64,000 bases of DNA from Ixodes scapularis (taxonomy: Eukaryota; Arthropoda; Arachnida; Ixodida; Ixodidae), in NCBI RefSeq assembly GCF_016920785.2, contig NW_024609944.1, forward strand, positions 1,054,001 to 1,118,000. Reading direction: 5' to 3'. The position numbers and the translations under genes were made by a program. Below the pieces are notes generated by a model. The model was not told the DNA's origin, did not search any database, and saw only the letters and a program-made list of their open reading frames with translations. Of this stretch, positions 20,745-32,716 are shown piece after piece. Every line of letters begins with the position of its first letter. Position 1 is the first letter of the stretch.

Positions 20745-22855
20745 TAAGCAAACAAACCACACCATGATGGACCCAAAAGAACAAAAATGCTGAACGTAAT
20801 TCTCCGAAGATTGCCTCACCTAGGCATGTTTGGCGTAGCCATAAGGTAGTACGTATCTTACTGTAGTCCGTTCCAACACAAACTTTCTAGATAAAGCCGC
20901 GCTTCACGCACGCACTCGGTACCTACGACGTTTGGTTGAGCTGCGCTTACACATGAGCTTGCGCTGGAGGTGGAGCCTCAATCGCAGATCTGTTCTTGCA
21001 ACGGGCTATATGTGAGATCGTATGGTTATTATTTACGCCTTTTATTCTCAACCTAGTTACGCTTGAACACCGTCGCCACCACCAAGTAACCGCAAAAGAA
21101 TATTTTTACGAACTTAACAAGCTTCAGAAAATTGTTTTTCTGCTGGCGTCTCTAAAGTTGCATTGGTTTCGTCGAAAAGCGGTGCGGATTTAGTTCTCCG
21201 AGTGGGGCTATAAGCCTAAGGATAAATCGGAAGCAACTTCATTTCGAATGCGGTTCTTTCCGGCGTGTCTCGCTCACCGCGCGTGCGACACTCCACCCCT
21301 TTTTTCCCCGCCTTTTTTTTACGTGTGCCTGTGCGTGTGTGCGAGCACGCATACACGCACACGCACGCATGCGGACGCATCCACACAACACGCGCAAGCA
21401 CACACATAGTCACACAGACACACAAAAATACAAATACCACCTTCCTGTGGCATTGCAATTACAGCAGGAATATGAGAGCGCCAACTTCTAACAAGAACTT
21501 CCGCGGTTAAAATCAACGTTTTCGCGACTCGGCAAGATTCACGGCGTTCATTTGCATGCAAATCAGTGAGCGTTGGAGGCCCCTATTCGTCTATTTATCC
21601 GAGAATCTCGAGCGGCGGCGCGCCCCCGAGTCTAAACAGCCAGCGGCTCTTTTGCACGGCGCCGCCGACCACTGGCCGCATCTGTAATGAGCTCCAGCTG
21701 GAAGTGAGGGACCGACTTCGTTTCCTATTGCAGTTCCTGATGCTGGGTGACAATGTTTTTTCGCCGGCGAAATTCGTCGTCGGGAATTTCTTCCCCTAGA
21801 ATGATATCTTTTTTTTTTTTTTTAGTTTTAAATCAAAACACACACAAAAAGAAAGAACTTTGAAGTCGGTGAACGTATGTTTATAGTTTGATTATATGCG
21901 CGCAATAAATTCAGTATGTCTTTTTTTTTGTTTTTACTGGTATTTTCCTCACTGCCTGGGTGCGACTCTGGGCAGAAAATCGGCAAACACGTTTCAACCA
22001 GAAATGAAAGCGGTGTAACAAGAGCAGGGAAACTAATAGTGGGCGGAGGAAAGTAACCTATGTTGCCTTTATATTAGGTTGCAAATTCTGACTTTACTTT
22101 TATTTCCATAAATAAAAAAAAACGTAATCTTACTTTACCTACGTTTAGTTGAACTGACTTGAATCTGAAACGCCGAATACTTAATTGAGTAGATTTTTAT
22201 TTTACCTATTCCTCTGTATGATAGCTATACGCTATTGGCATCGTCCAGTAAATCCCCCCAAAACATCGTTCACATGCGGTTTTTACTGACACTTTCTCGC
22301 AGCGGCAAGAGTTGTTAGCTCGCACTAGGCGACTTGAACTAACCTGGCTCAAGTGTTCAGATGAAGAAATGAACATGTCGAAGCAATTAGACGCACGTAG
22401 AAGCACGTAGTTTCAAAACGGCCACTGTCTCTGTATGCTCCCAACGGAAGACAACATTTTAGATAGATCGTTGGCCGAAAACGCAATTCAAACAACAAAG
22501 AGTAGCCATAGTTGTCATTCCAGGGCCCCTGACGAAGTTTGTTTTCGAGCTTGCCTAGGAGTGTGTGCATAAGTGTTGTGTTCAACTTTGACGTTCCCAC
22601 ATTCTTCCTGAGATTTTGCTTCGTCCAACGCCTGCGCTTGCATTCAGTTTCTTTCCTGCTCGGTTTTCGTTAGTAAAGGTCTATTCCCACTAACATTTAT
22701 GCTAATAAAAAATATCTAGGTCAGCATTTTGATGATGCGAGAAATATTCCACAGTATACCGCTTGTTCTCAAACGCATTTTTTTCTAACCAATCGGTGAC
22801 GCCCGAGCGAGAAAGATTTCTGAGAAGTTATATTCAACCAGCGCGTGAGCAGCAC
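20745..22855. other. No recognised gene
   Basis: Mixed unassigned sequence. 21310-21430 is a CA/CG-rich low-complexity stretch (alternating purine-pyrimidine). Poly-T runs lie near 21809-21825 and 21920-21930. Open frames up to 84 codons (for example 22349-22600, minus) have no recognisable domain. Confidence 0.4.
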
Positions 22856-22859
22856 TGCT

Positions 22860-23100
22860 TGGTGTTTTTCACCTAAGTAACAACAGTTGTTGTTAGTCAC
22901 TAACAAGAGTTAGGCCGTAACAATTGTTGTTATGCACTAACACTTCTTGTTGGGAAAAACAATCGTTGTTAGTAACCAACCGTTGCGCAGCAATTGTTAG
23001 GCTGTAACAACTGTTTTTATGCCCTGGCAATTGCACTAACTGTTGTTAGTACTAAAAACATTGAGGCAGTAACAATTGTCGTTATGCACTAATAACTGTT
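22860..23100. repeat. Degenerate AACAATTGTT palindrome cluster
   Basis: Repeated GTAACAAYTGTTRTTATGC, with CACTAAC spacers, at about 22917, 23003 and 23067, plus several CTAACTGTTGTTAGT-type inverted variants. Spacing is irregular (about 86 and 64 bases). Self-complementary, AT-rich, non-coding. Confidence 0.7.
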
Positions 23101-23139
23101 CCGTCCCCAAGATTCCAGGAGATCAGAGCCGTGTATTGG

Positions 23140-23480
23140 GAGAGTTTGGCCAATAGGCGGAGCAAAGGCCACCGCCAGCGCCGAATATTCCCCCCGCGCT
23201 TAGAGCGTGAACTAAATTTGTGACACAGCGTCGACCAATCAGGAGACCGCGACGTCAGAATATTGCAAACGACATTCAAAGCGTGAAATAGAGGCGTTCA
23301 ATCTCGGCCTCTCTGCTCCATCTCACAAATGTCGGCAGTGAAGACAAAGGTACAGGCGCGTGAACCTAGCTCAGCAAAACGCTTTTGTTTGTACGAGAAC
23401 ACGTGCATAGGACCCACTTTCCAAAGCCACGCGCTCGTGCCCATACCTTTCTCTGCACTGCTGATGTTGGCTTGTTAGAA
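23140..23480 (+). promoter_or_regulatory. Candidate promoter and first exon (weak)
   Basis: CCAAT boxes at about 23152 and 23236, and a GACGTCA near 23251, precede CTCACAA followed by ATG at 23328. The first codons read MSAVKTK, and the sixth-to-eighth codons contain an AAGGTA that would serve as a splice donor. Read through, the frame closes after about 50 codons at 23478. This resembles a CpG-type arthropod promoter but has no protein match that I can recognise and no TATA box. Confidence 0.25.
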
Positions 23481-23789
23481 CAGCGTCCTGTGACTGGCGG
23501 AAAGAAAACAGTGCAAAGGGTGGGGCGCGCGAGCGTCTGGAGACGCGAAGTCCCGCTCGGCTCGTGCGCTGGCTTTGGCAGTGCTTTCTTTCACCGTCTC
23601 AGCTGAGACGCTGTTTCTAGCAAGTTGGCCCTGGTTTGGAGCGCACGTTCGTTTATTCTACACTTGAATATTGGCGTGACGAAAACCTCGCACGCACAAA
23701 GTTTTCAGTCACTGAGAGTTACACCTTTTGACTCTAGCGACGCTAAAACGGCTTGAATTAGTCGTGTCACAAATTTAGAGTTCACGACC

Positions 23790-25300
23790 ACCGCTAGGGT
23801 CTGTTTCGCGGCCTGTGGTTGGCCCCGAGATGCTCGCCTATTCAAACCAATGTATGGCCAAACTCTCTCGATAAACGGCTCTGCAGGAGATGACCCACTT
23901 GCGCCATCTTTTGCCAGGTGTGAGCGATAGCCCAAATAACAATATAATCTACCGATCAAAATAAAATGCCGGAAAGTTACCCTCGAAATATTAACATAAG
24001 GGCAATTTATAAGTATGGGAGATATTTCAACACGCTCCAATTATTTTTCTAGGTTGCCAAGGAAAAATTAGTTATCGCTCCCATAGATCGCTATGTAAAT
24101 ATCGCTCTATTTTGTAGTTCTCGTGAGTTTATAAACCAACCATTTCGTATTTCAGAAAGTTCCCCTAGATATACTAAGTAGAGACTGTATGCTGTCGTAA
24201 TGCATCAACAGCTAACATTTAACAGCATTTTCTCAGGATACCAGAGCGATAATTAATTGCCACTCCAGCCCTCTCCTTGCAGTGTGTTTTTCCCGCAGCA
24301 AGAAAATCAATACGGGAAAGACCCCTTTACGGTTTTATATTTATATTTATGGTGAATTCTACTCGCAAGCCCTGTATGTCTCGAATTTGGCTCAAACTTA
24401 AGTTTTGGAAAATGTCCAGGGTCCGTATTTTTTCAAGAAACAAGATTAGTAAAACCCAAGACCCCTCGTAGGGTAGCAATATTGTGGTTAATGATCAACG
24501 CATCGTTCTCCGGATGACAAAAAGGGGAGTAGCGTTCGCGTTAGCTTTCTCAAGTTCTTGGCCAACGGCATCGGAGTAAGTTGACAAAAATAAACAAAGA
24601 TTAGCCCAGACAAGAGAATCATGAGATTTTTCACCCAGTAACGGGTGATTTAGTGCATGAGCTAACTGAGAATTTGATGCCTATCAACCTGAAGGCAAAC
24701 ATAACTACAGTGAAGTGTGGCACATTTTCTTGCACCAGCAATGTATTTTACGCTAATGCTTCAAGTGAGTAGCACAAAGTACAGCCGGACTCCACTCGAT
24801 ACTATATGACAAACAGGATTCAGGACCGCATTTTACACCGGGCATTGTTTTGAATTAGCAAATGGAAGTGATTGTTGTAGTGGCCAGCGAGGACTCACTA
24901 ATTGTTCGTGCTGTATCAAGAAGCAGTACAATCCGGCTACTATTAAGTAAGAACTGTAGGTGACGATGTGAAATAAAGCTGTAAGGTGAAGTTGTGTCCT
25001 TGGTGTTATTGATTTATGGTACGCACAATCGCGTACGATCCTATTATGTGAGTTTCGGGATGGATGCTAAACGGAGAGAGGCAGCTTATTATTGTTTGCA
25101 CAATATTATAGAATCCCCGAGGCTCCCAGACAAAAACTAGTTGCACCATCTATCTGCTGAAGTGGCGTAATCGGCCAAATAACAATATAATCTACGTGAT
25201 CCAAATCGAACAGTGTAAAGTTCCCCCGATATTACTTAAATGGGTGAAATGCGCTAAGCGACGAGAAATATCAGCCCCATGCAATTGCTTTTTTTCGGTT
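23790..25300. repeat. Two copies of an AT-rich dispersed repeat in unassigned DNA
   Basis: CAAATAACAATATAATCTAC occurs at about 23932-23951 and again at about 25176-25195. A related upstream block (TTGCRCCATCT...) and a related downstream block (AAAGTT.CCC.CGA.ATTA) give a shared length of about 100 bases. The rest of 23490-26440 shows no gene; open frames reach 111 codons without motifs. Confidence 0.5.
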
Positions 25301-25900
25301 CTTTGGGTAAAACACGTAATTGACTTTTATGAAATTGTATGTTTCTCTTCCTAATTTTATTAAATTTACGACTGAAAATGTTGAAATTTACAAAGTTTCC
25401 GGATAATGTAGTGGGACGGGTACGCTAACAAAAATAGTAAGCAGCCATTTGGTAAATACCTTCTCCCAGTTTTCCTGGAAGATAGTTCATTACATCGCCA
25501 ACTCGCTCGACGTGTGTGAATTCCGTGCATGGTTGCATATACTACAGCAAAGACCACTTAATATTTTCGTGTTGACTTGCATAAAAATGACACGTATTAC
25601 AACCACATTATTTGAAACTTGCTTGCGTTCTAGAACGCTTCTCGGGCACAAAATTTACAACGTCAAAGATGCCAAAAAGTACAAGCTTTATCAAAATCAC
25701 AAGCTTTTTTTTGTACCAAAAGTCTTGCATTTTGCAAGGCCAAAATTGGGAGTAGCATTAGACATATAAAATATGCATCCTAGTAATGGTACTATACGAT
25801 ATCATTGGAGTTTTTTTTTTTTAATTACGACTCGGTTGTTAATATAAAAAGTTATGAATCTAGGTAGTTAAAAAATATCAATGGTCGAAGTAGTGAACAG

Positions 25901-25937
25901 GTTTTACAACCTCTCTTTCGGGGAGAGGTTGTAAAAC
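25901..25937. repeat. 15-bp perfect hairpin
   Basis: GTTTTACAACCTCTC at 25901-25915 and its complement at 25923-25937, with a 7-base loop. No T-run follows, so it is not obviously a terminator. Confidence 0.8.
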
Positions 25938-26449
25938 ATGCCAACTTGGGGACCTGTTACCTAGGCAACGGCTCTTCATACCGCGAAGTTCCCCGGGAAT
26001 CATGTAGTACACGTTCTAGAGGGTCTATTTAATTTTGTTTAAGTCGTGCAGGTCATTTCCTGCCAGTTCTTGAGAAGGCGCACTTGCCCATTTTTTTTGC
26101 AAATAAAAAAGAAGGCATCTAAAATGTTCTCAAACTTATAGCAATTTGGAAAAAAAACTTGGGTCTATTAAAAAAAAATAATACAAACCAATCAAAAGCC
26201 CGCTTGTTCTTTGCGGGAATTTAGATGAGATACATTTCACTCTCGCTATATTTCTTCCCTGCACGCTCACTATTTCTGTTTCTTTTTCATACTCTTGCGC
26301 GGAGGATCGTTTTTAATGAGGTAGTGAAATATCTCGATCTCCGCGCACCATAGCAACCGCGAAACACTATATCCAGTACAAAGCGCGCATAATTAATGAA
26401 CGCTGCAGGCCCCAGATCAATTTACTTCAATCTAGAGAAGTTTTACATT

Positions 26450-26796
26450 GTTACTGAATATAGCTGCCCTTCTTGAAAATCAGGGCCGCACTTTTGAGAG
26501 GTTGTGAATGTTTCGCGGAAAGGGATTGAACAAAGACCGGGCTCGAATTCAAGTGCGAACTATGCCGGCTGACCGTGTCGATTGACTTACTTCTTTTAAA
26601 CAAAAAAGTATATATATATAAATATATGCTTCTTTTTAAAAAAAAAAAAAAAAAGTAAGTCAGTCGCCACGGTCAGCAGGCATAGTTTGCACTTGAATTC
26701 GAGCCTGGTCTTTGTTCAATCCTCTTTCCGCGAAACATTCACAACCTCTCAAAAGTGCGGCCCTGATTTCCAAGAAGGGCAACTATATTCAATAAC
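26450..26796. repeat. Large palindrome with ~142-bp arms
   Basis: The left arm 26450-26590 and right arm 26655-26796 are inverted copies (for example CACTTTTGAGAGGTTGTGAATG at 26490 against CATTCACAACCTCTCAAAAGTG at 26736). Divergence is about one in twelve. The centre is an AT-rich spacer with a TA microsatellite and an A run. A fold-back element or inverted duplication. Confidence 0.85.
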
Positions 26797-26873
26797 TAAT
26801 ACAACGGCCATGGTGGCGGGTAACCTAAAGCGTGGGTATAACTCAGGAATATATATATATATATATATATATA

Positions 26874-27543
26874 CAGGGTGTTTTTTTTAAAGCTAAACAG
26901 AATTTTTTTTTTTTTAAAAACATGAAATCTAGAATAATACGGTCTGCGCAGGTGAGTTATACTGCCAGGGCGACATAAGATAGGAGGCTAATTGTAAAGA
27001 TCGGTGGGCGAATTAGTTAAAATTCGTTAATAAACGTTTTAATTAATGAAGATAGACATATCGTTCCAGTTAGAAACTTCCTCAGCGTCATCGAAAACCA
27101 ATAAATCAGTAATTTCCAGAAATATTTTGGGCGCGTGAGAAGCTTAGTAGTGCACTAAAGTTAGCGCTCGTGGAGCACGTAAAAAGCTAGTGGTTGAGAT
27201 AAGGCGTCCGCGCAATTTTTCGGACTCTGATCTAGCCCCAGCCTTTTACCTGATCCACGAGCGGTAACTTTAGTGTACTACTACGCTTCCCACGCGTTCA
27301 AAGTCTTTCAGAAAATTACTGATTTAGTGGCTTTCGATGACGCTGAGCAAGTTTGTAATTGGAACTATATGTCTATTTTCATTAATTAAAAAGTTAATTA
27401 ACGAAGTTTAATTAATAAGTTGACTGATCATTACGATTAGCCCCTATACTATGTCCCCCTGGCCGCACAACTCACCTGCGCAGACCCCATTTACCGAGCT
27501 TTCATGGTTTGTTTCTAAAAATTATGTGAAGATTAAAAAAAAC

Positions 27544-27548
<5 letters not shown>
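26874..27548. mobile_element. Fold-back MITE with CAGGGTGTTTTTTTT ends in a TA repeat
   Basis: It starts CAGGGTGTTTTTTTTAA and ends with the complement TTAAAAAAAACACCCT, embedded in (TA)n on both sides, as for TA-targeting elements. Inward the halves stay complementary (GGTCTGCGCAGGTGAGTTAT at 26940 against CAACTCACCTGCGCAGACC at 27466; CACTAAAGTTA..GCTCGTGGA against ACGAGCGGTAACTTTAGTG near the centre), giving arms of about 330 bases. No transposase. Confidence 0.85.
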
Positions 27549-27575
<27 letters not shown>

Positions 27576-27650
27576 CGGTAAGAAGGTTCAACGGGCCGGT
27601 TGGACGTAAAACGAAAGTGGAGGAGATCCAGGCAAGGCCTTTCTTTACTG

Positions 27651-27689
27651 CACCGACATTTCAAACGGGGGCCGCTTTTCTTCAGGGTG
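27651..27689 (-). ncRNA. Hammerhead-ribozyme-like motif in PLE3 (left arm, decayed)
   Basis: The minus-strand counterpart reads CACC, CTGAAGA, a stem II with one extra A and a C-to-T change, GAA, ATGT, C, GGTG. Core bases are kept, but stem II pairing is weakened and the stem III tetramer is no longer a perfect palindrome. Confidence 0.5.
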
Positions 27690-28225
27690 AATGGTTGTGA
27701 AATGTCCTCTTCTTCTTGTTGATGTTCGTGTGGAAGAGGAAGAGTTACTATGAAGGGTACTAAAAATATTCAGAACAGGAGCAAAAAAGTTATCGTAAAT
27801 ATTTGAAATTAGTAATTATAAACAATGTTAATCCAAATCAATAAAAAGAAATAATTTGATTTGCAGTATTTGGTACAGTCTTTGTTACAACTCCTAAGCA
27901 CAATCACCCCCGAGCAACCGGAGCGCACACAAAAGTAGCAATGAGGATGTGTTCGGGATTAACACCGCTTCGAGGGCGGAGATCTATACAGCGCTAGGGT
28001 GCCGTGGCGGTTTTTTATGAAGTGTTTATGTCATATTTGAATGATGCTTACGCGCCCAAGAATTTAACGCAGCGGAAGGATTACCGCGGGACGCACGCTC
28101 ACGAGGATGTTAACGAGAGGCGTGGAACGAGCTCACGATGGCAGGCGCCTTTGGTGCAACAATGTCATCGACGCGCTCGGCTAGTGCAGTCCGTGCAAAA
28201 CCAAAATAGTTGCGTGGCCTCGGCC

Positions 28226-29806
28226 CTACACACAGCGTGGCAGCCAAGTGAGCACGCCTGGACTTGCATTAATACCACAAGCAACCGAATTGAATTTGTG
28301 AATGAAAAAAGCCTCCTTCAACTCTCTGTCCTGATCAGAGCTAAATCCAGATTCCAGAAAAATGACACGTATTTTTTCAATGCTATGCTCTTTAAAATGC
28401 ATGTGTTTTGAGAAGGGGAGCGTGGGTAAGGACTTGATATGAGACTTGTGATTGTTGAAGCGCAACCGAAATGAAGTACTGGTTTGTCCTATATAATCCA
28501 TGTTACATAGTTTACAGCGTAAAATATAAATAACGTTACGCGTACCGCAGTTCAGGTTTCTAGCGATTTTTGAAAAGCCAGAGTTCGCGCTAGTGACAAG
28601 ATTGGTGGTTTCGACATATTCACCAATTTCACACCTGGGCGTCTGGCAAGGTCTACAACCAGAAACGTCAGAAGTTCTATTTTTCGAGTGCACCAATATG
28701 TCCTTAAGGTTTCTACCTCGTCGATATACCACGCGTGGTGATACCGGAAAAAGGGTCCGTAGTTTATCGCTTTGCTGCAAAATACTGTGATGTTTCCTGA
28801 GAATATTGTTTAAATTCGGAAGGCGGGCTGAATATGTAACCACCAGGTTGGCGTGCTCGTTTTGTGACATTTTGGGTTGGGGTTGATTGATAACATGCAC
28901 TCGGTCGAGAGCACGTGCTTTTTCAATGGCCTTATCGACAATGGCTGGTGGATAATTCTGCTTGGATAGCACGAGTTTCAGATTGCTGGCGTTGCGTTCG
29001 AATTCATCTGAACTGGAGCATATTCTCCGGAATCTGTGAGCTTGAGAAAAGGGAATACTTGTTTTGCAATGTTTAGGGTGGGAGCTCTTGAAGTGCAGGT
29101 ACTGTTGACGGTCCTTCGACTTCATGAAGAGTTTTGTTGTAAGAGCATTCCCGCTGATCTCGACTGTCACGTCAAGAAAATCAATGCTCGTTTTAGAATA
29201 ACTGTGCGAAAACGTAATACTGGGGTGGAGACCGTTGAAGTCCCGAATGAAGTCTGTGAGTGCTGACTCCCCGTGTGCCCATACCATAAATATATCATCG
29301 ATGTATCGCTTATAAACCAGAGGTTGCAGAGAGCGACTAGACAAGAAGCGGGACTCTAAATCGGGCATAAAAAGATTTGCACAGTTAGGGGCCATCTTTG
29401 TGCCCATTGCAGTTCCCGGATTCTGTAGAAAGTGTCGTCCTTCGAATTCAAAGTTGTTGTGTTCTAAAGCTAACCTGAGAAGTGTTGCGAGGACGTCGTT
29501 GTTGACACGAATTGTTGGACGGCCATTGTTATACGCCTTGATTACTGCTTCGATGCCATCCTGGTGAGGGATGTTTGTATATAAGGACGCAACATCCATG
29601 GTGACCAGGATTGCGTCAGTAGGAATTGCAAGTTCTGTTATTTCTCGAAGAAAGTGATTGGTGTCCTTTAAGTATGATGGCATCGTAGGAGGAAGGTTCA
29701 TAATAAGGAAATTGACAAAGCTAGAAATTCTCTCTGTCACCGTGTCCATTCCGGATACAATTGGTCGTCCTGGATTTCCTTGGTTGTGAATTTTAGGTTA
29801 TGTGTA
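28226..29806 (-). pseudogene. PLE3 left-arm RT/GIY-YIG protein (truncated)
   Basis: A 507-codon stretch (28226-29749) is open. One in-frame stop near 29806 separates it from more RT sequence continuing to about 29970. It has LVTMDVASLYTNIPHQDG (RT motif A), GTAMGTKMAPNCANLFM, YKRYIDDIFMVW (motif C with intact IDD), then a linker and a C-terminal GIY-YIG nuclease (NVIYILRCKLCNMDYIGQTS, later FLESGFSSDQDRELKEAFFI). One codon is missing before the nuclease relative to the right arm. Penelope RTs prime at nicked ends, and the nuclease is thought to make the nick. Without its N-terminus this copy is probably inactive. Confidence 0.85.
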
Positions 29807-29999
29807 AAAGCGGCCAGCCTTTGGATAGGCCGGCTTCATTGCTTTATGCATCTCCTCCAAAATGTCCCCATTATCCAGCATTAAGTCCAAAGGGTCCGTA
29901 CTCAGTTTAGTGAATTTTTTGGTCGGATCTGCTTGAAGTTTTTTGTAAAATTGTTGTTTCATTAGCTGGCAAAATCAACAATCGCTGAATATTATAAAC

Positions 30000-32180
30000 T
30001 TGTCCAGTGTGATTTTATCCGCCACAGAACTCTCATTGTGTTCCAGAGGCCTCAGCTTCTGCCCCACGTCAGGAGAATACAATGAATTCCAAATATATAA
30101 GGACCTCGATAACTTCGCAAGAAACCTGAGACTCAGAGAGTATTTCCACAATCATCCGCAAGACACAAGAGAGCGCATTCCTAAGACTTAGAATAAGTCA
30201 TGGAATCCAAAAGAGCAACGCGACAAGTACCTTGATTTGTACACCGAATCGGTACAGCGCGATGTGATCAGAAACTATCAACAACGAAAATGTCTTAGTC
30301 ACAATCTCACTCCTGCTGAACGCATCGCTATGCCTGAACTCAGCTCAAGAGATGATATTATTATTAAACCTGCAGACAAAGGAGGAGCCATAGTTTTTAT
30401 GAATAAGCAAGACTATCTAGATGAAGGATTTCGCCAGCTAATGAACCAACAATATAACAAAGAACTTCAAGCAGATCCGACCAAAAAATTCCCTAAACTG
30501 ATAACGGACCGTTTGGACTTAATGCTGGATAATGGAGACATTTCGGAGGAGATACATAAAGCAATAAAGCCGGCCTATCCAAAGGCTGGCCGCTTTTACA
30601 CATTACCTAAAATTCACAAACAAGGAAATCGAGGACGACCACTTGTATCCGGAATAGACACGGTGACAGAGAGAATTTCTAGCTTTGTCAATTTCCTTAT
30701 AATGAACCTTCCTCCTTCGATGCCATCATACATAAAGGACACAAATCACTTTCTTTGAGAAATAACAGAACTTGTAATTCCTACTGACGCAATCCTGGTC
30801 ACCATGGATGTTGCGTCCTTATATACAAACATCCCTCACCAGGATGGCATCGAAGCAGTAATCAAGGCGTATAACAATGACCCTCCAACAATTCGTGTCA
30901 ACAACGACGTCCTCGCAACACTTCTCAGGTTAGCTTTAGAACACAACAACTTTGAATTCGAGGGACGACACTTTCTACAGACTCGGGGAACTGCAATGGG
31001 CACAAAGATGTCCCCTAACTATACAAATCTTTTTATGGCCGATTTAGAGTCACGCTTCTTGTCTAGTCGCTTTCTGCAACCTCTGGTTTATAAGCGATAC
31101 ATCGATGATATATTTATGGTATGGGCACACGGGGAGTCAGCACTCACAGACTTCATTCGGGACTTCAACGGTCTCCATCCCAGTATTACGTTTTCGCACA
31201 GTTATTCTAAAACGAGCATTGATTTTCTTGACGTGACAGTCGAGATCAGCGGGAATGCTCTTACAACAAAACTCTTCAGGAAGTCGACGGACCGTCAACA
31301 GTACCTGCACTTCAAGAGCTCCCACCCTAAACATTGCAAAACAAGTATTCCCTTTTCTCAAGCTCACAGATTCCGGAGAATATGCTCCAGTTTAGATGAA
31401 TTCGAACGCAACGCCAGCAATCTGTAACTCGTGCTATCCAAGCAGAATTATCCACCAGCCATTGTCGATAAGGCCATTGAAAAAGCACGTGCTCTCGACC
31501 GAGAGCAAATTATCAATCAACCCCAACCCAATATGTCAGAAAACGAGCACGCCAACCTGGTGGTTACATATTCAGCCCGCCTTCCAAATTTAAACAATAT
31601 TCTCAGGAAACATCACAGTATTTTGCAGCAAAGCGATAAACTACGCACCCTTTTTCCGGTATCACCACGCGTGGTATATCGACGAGGTAGAAACCTTAAG
31701 GACATATTGGTGCACTCGAAAAATAGAACTTCTGAAGTTTCAGGTTGTAGAACTTGCCAGACGCCCAGGTGTGAAATTTGTGAATGTGTCGAAACCACCA
31801 ATCTTGTCACTAGCGCGAACTCTGGCTTTTCTTTCAAAATCACTGGAAACCTCAACTGCGGTACGCGTAACGTTATTTATCGTTTACGCTGTAAACTATG
31901 TAACATGGATTATATAGGACAAACCAGTACTTCATTTCGGTTGCGCTTCAACAATCACAAGTCTCATATCAAGTCCTTACCCACGCTCCCCTTCTCAAAA
32001 CACATGCATCTTAAAGAGCATAGCATTGAAAAAATACGTGTCATCCTTCTGGAATCTGGATTTAGCCCTGATCACGACAGAGAGTTGAAGGAGGCTTTTT
32101 TCATTCACAAATTCAATTCGGTTGCTTGTGGTATTAATGCAAGTCCAGGCGTGCTCACTTGGCTGCCACGCTGTGTGTAG
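30000..32180 (+). pseudogene. PLE3 right-arm RT/GIY-YIG protein (three stops)
   Basis: A single reading frame about 727 codons long, without frameshifts but broken by stops at 30189, 30756 and 31425. It starts within the conserved upstream block (ELSLCSRGLSFCPTSGEY). It has IIIKPADKGGAIVF (near 30358), YTLPKIHKQGN, the RT motif A segment DVASLYTNIPHQDG (near 30809), YIDD at 31098-31109, and GIY-YIG from about 31868 (NVIYRLRCKLCNMDYIGQTS). All catalytic RT residues I can see are intact. Preservation of frame suggests a recent death. The extreme N-terminus is missing. Confidence 0.88.
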
Positions 32181-32716
32181 GGTCGAGGCCACACAATTAT
32201 TTTGGTTTTGCACGGACTGTACTAGCCGAGCGCGTCGATGACATTGTTGCACCCAAGGCGCCTGCCATCGTGAGCTCGTTCCACGCCTCTCGCGAACATC
32301 CTCGTGAGCGTGCGTCCCGTGGTAATCCTTCCGGTGCGTTAAATTCTTGGGCGCGTAAGCATCATTCAAAAATGACATAAATACTTCATAAAAAACCGCC
32401 ACGGCACCCTTGCGCTGTCTACATCTCCGCTCTTGAAGCGGTGTTAATCCCGAACACATCCTCATTGCTACTTTTGTGTGCACTCCGGTTGCTTGGGGGT
32501 GATTGTGCTTAGGAGCTGTAACAAAGACTGTGCCAAATACTACAAATCAATTTATTTCGTTTTATTGATTTGGATTAACATTGTTTATAATTACTAATTT
32601 CAAATATTTACGATAATTTGTTTGCTCCTGTTCTGAGTATTTTTAATACCCTTCATAGTAACTCTTCCTCTTCCACACGAACATCAACAAGAAGAAGAGG
32701 ACATTTCACAACCATT

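Larger units (their letters stand above)
27574..29975 (-). mobile_element. Penelope element PLE3, left arm
   Basis: Minus-strand arm of a head-to-head pair. Its 3' end lies at the (TA)n tract at 27549-27574 and its 5' end is truncated near 29975, just after CAGCTAATGAAACAAC. Contents from 5' to 3': RT, GIY-YIG, about 530 bases of 3' sequence, a hammerhead-like motif (27651-27689) and the tail. The mate is at 29985-32815. Confidence 0.88.

Noticed and set aside
28004..28411. 135-codon plus-strand frame and its minus-strand counterpart at 31995-32483
   Set aside because: Antisense to the 3' part of the Penelope coding and untranslated sequence; present in both arms only because the arms are copies.
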